A stretch of DNA of 64,000 nucleotides. Origin: Cyclobacterium plantarum (lineage in GTDB: Bacteria; Bacteroidota; Bacteroidia; Cytophagales; Cyclobacteriaceae). Under the pieces are notes generated by a model. The model saw only the letters and a program-made list of their open reading frames with translations, was not told where the DNA came from and searched no databases. The position numbers and the translations under genes are program-made. Shown here one piece after another: positions 62,720-64,000 of this stretch; within the stretch, counting starts at the first letter, position 1; the number at the start of each line of letters is the position of its first letter. Location: positions 62,001 to 126,000 of the forward strand of contig NZ_JAANYN010000003.1 in NCBI RefSeq assembly GCF_011290685.1, given 5' to 3'.

Positions 62720-63112
62720 CTAATATATCCCTATGATCTGATTCCAGTCTCCCTGCATGGATAAGGGTAAAACCAAACCCAATTTTGGTTCAATGGCATA
62801 AGGCTTCAAGTTGACTGCTTTTTGGTAATAATTCACGGATTCTTCGAGCTGCCCTGCCTGGAATTGGAGCCAACCCAGTCTCAAATTGATCTCATAGCCG
62901 TCTGATTGGTAGATAGCTTGTAACGCTTCTGCCGCTGCCTTGTAATTCCCAGTTTTTTCAAGCGCATAACTTTGCTTGAAAGCATTGATGACATTATCCT
63001 GCGCATGCACTTGTAAAGATAGCAAAAGCATAAAAGCCAGTAAGTAGCTTTTGATTAAGGGCCTTGAAGCTGCCAGGACGCCTTTCTTGCGGGGGAACGT
63101 TAGAATCTCCAT
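62720..63112 (-). CDS. 5' part of an interrupted exported TPR protein
   Basis: A 130-codon frame with signal peptide (RKKGVLAASRPLIKSYLLAFMLLLSLQVHAQ, cleaved near residue 38) and two to three TPR units (YALEKTGNYKAAAEALQAIYQ, LRLGWLQFQAGQLEESVNYYQKAVNLKP). It ends at an in-frame TAG (62720-62722) within a TPR helix. The ATG at 63112 overlaps the stop of the upstream barrel gene by 13 bp, indicating coupling. With the 3' part the gene would give about 219 residues. Confidence 0.75.
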   Translation of the reverse strand: MEILTFPRKKGVLAASRPLIKSYLLAFMLLLSLQVHAQDNVINAFKQSYALEKTGNYKAAAEALQAIYQSDGYEINLRLGWLQFQAGQLEESVNYYQKAVNLKPYAIEPKLGLVLPLSMQGDWNQIIGIY

Positions 63113-64000
63113 GATGTAATTGCAGTAAGGGAATGTAATTGATAATTTTTTTGATTGAAAGTTTCTCCTGTAAAGGGGGTCTGAATAAACTGGCTTTGGT
63201 TCTTCAAGTAGGTATAATCCACGGTAAAGGACCATTTAGGTGTGGCTTGAAAGATAAAGCGTCCACCAAACCTTTGCTTGACCAAATCCATGCGGTTAAA
63301 GATGACCAACCCGTCTTTCATAAAGTAGTTCTCGATTTCCCCAAAGGTGCCATAGGCTTCCAACCAAAGCCATTCAGTCGCCTTCAATCCCAATTGTTGA
63401 TCAATGACCAGCCTGTTATTATTGCTTCCGTCTATGAAGTCCTGGTTTTGATAAGAGGCTGTTGTAATGGTGTATAAATGGAGGTTGCCCAGGGGATAGG
63501 TGATCAGTTTAAAGTAAGTTTGATTTTGAATGAAATCGGAAATGTTTCCTCTATAATAGCTAGCTCCGAGGCTGATGTATTCAAATCGCTTGTAAACCGA
63601 GACAAAACCAACCCAATTATTAGTGTTGACGGTAGTAGCAACTGTGCGAATGGAAGGCCGGCCTGGAGATCCGGTCAATATCTCAGTCAATGTCTGGTAA
63701 TTTGAATTGACATAATGTAAGCCTCCGGAAAGGGTAAGTCCTTTCGTAACCAGAAAGCTCATATGGCCGTAATATTGATGCAATTCCGATTGGAAATCAT
63801 TCTCCAACTGCGACTCATTGGAAGCCTGGGTGTACCGGAGTTGATTCACTTGAAGGTTGGAATATCCGTGGTAGAAAGACCAACGTGGATCTATTTGATG
63901 CTGAAGGCCCAGGAAAAAATAATGATGCTGTTTTGGAATGAATTGAGTACCGTCTTTATCCAAGGGGATATTGGTAGTAAAATTGTCCAAAACACCCGTC
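63100..64000 (-). CDS. Outer-membrane beta-barrel protein, 5' end outside window
   Basis: About 300 codons are open to the right edge; the start is not in the window (the TTG at 63990 is internal). The sequence alternates amphipathic strands: HYFFLGLQHQID, WSFYHGYSNLQVNQLRY, YYGHMSFLVTKGLTLSGGLHYV, WVGFVSVYKRFEYISLGASYY, and ends in TAITSWRF with the terminal aromatic residue of outer-membrane barrels. The specific function is unknown; it is coupled to the TPR gene, which suggests a shared export or surface machinery role. Confidence 0.7.
   Translation of the reverse strand, partial: TGVLDNFTTNIPLDKDGTQFIPKQHHYFFLGLQHQIDPRWSFYHGYSNLQVNQLRYTQASNESQLENDFQSELHQYYGHMSFLVTKGLTLSGGLHYVNSNYQTLTEILTGSPGRPSIRTVATTVNTNNWVGFVSVYKRFEYISLGASYYRGNISDFIQNQTYFKLITYPLGNLHLYTITTASYQNQDFIDGSNNNRLVIDQQLGLKATEWLWLEAYGTFGEIENYFMKDGLVIFNRMDLVKQRFGGRFIFQATPKWSFTVDYTYLKNQSQFIQTPFTGETFNQKNYQLHSLTAITSWRF

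Noticed and set aside
46939-63112. Stop-codon reassignment as the cause of the two internal stops
   Set aside because: One is TAA and the other TAG, and both codons end many intact genes in this window.
1-64000. CRISPR arrays, insertion sequences, tRNA and rRNA genes
   Set aside because: No spaced direct repeats, transposase motifs or RNA-gene signatures were noticed on reading the window.

Overview
The window is a chromosomal segment of a Bacteroidota bacterium, most like the Cytophagia, and the gene set suggests a Cyclobacteriaceae-type marine or freshwater heterotroph. The evidence is a complete ECF sigma / FecR / SusC / SusD nutrient-uptake set, a type IX secretion C-terminal tail, several Tat-exported lipoproteins, DUF1501 and DUF1549/DUF1553 proteins, and promoters of the phylum-specific form TTTG-N19/20-TAnnTTTG. 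The family-level placement is inference. No rRNA, tRNA, CRISPR array, insertion sequence or prophage was seen.

Region 1 (1-12.3 kb) is mostly housekeeping: a 5'-truncated dGTPase, YjbQ, a GlcG-like haem-binding protein, a methionine aminotransferase followed by a sugar isomerase-like TIM barrel, a membrane EEP-family hydrolase divergent from a Pif1-like helicase, a secreted PA14-like protein with a T9SS tail, and uvrA. Region 2 (12.7-20.6 kb) holds an FGE-like protein, a Tat-exported Gfo/Idh/MocA oxidoreductase and a hydroxypyruvate-isomerase-like protein in one line, then a YcxB-like protein, a small membrane protein, a Fur-family regulator, and a sodium:solute symporter divergent from a sugar-kinase-like phosphotransferase. 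Region 3 (20.6-42.3 kb) carries recG, an OmpA lipoprotein, a pseudouridine synthase, MoxR, a LytS/LytTR two-component pair plus a second LytTR regulator, PhoH, aroE, a DUF368 (undecaprenyl-phosphate translocase family) protein, a ComA-like phosphosulfolactate synthase, a TPR protein, a three-gene surface-polysaccharide cluster, hflX, mtgA, an MFS transporter and a decayed PTS-IIA-like fragment.

Region 4 (42.3-62 kb) is the accessory part. Two DUF1549/DUF1553 c-type cytochrome proteins, each followed by a Tat-exported DUF1501 protein, diverge from a shared 385-bp intergenic region. The rightward arm continues through a Tat-exported NHL-type propeller into an ECF sigma gene, and after a terminator come FecR, SusC with an STN domain, SusD, and two surface lipoproteins ending in discoidin-like modules. 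The layout suggests periplasmic or outer-membrane redox and hydrolase enzymes coupled, through the sigma factor, to uptake of an unknown polymer or glycoconjugate. The rightward cytochrome gene has an in-frame TAA inside its most conserved segment. A TPR lipoprotein-like gene at the right edge has an in-frame TAG. Both are either real nonsense mutations or sequence errors. The window ends inside an outer-membrane beta-barrel gene.
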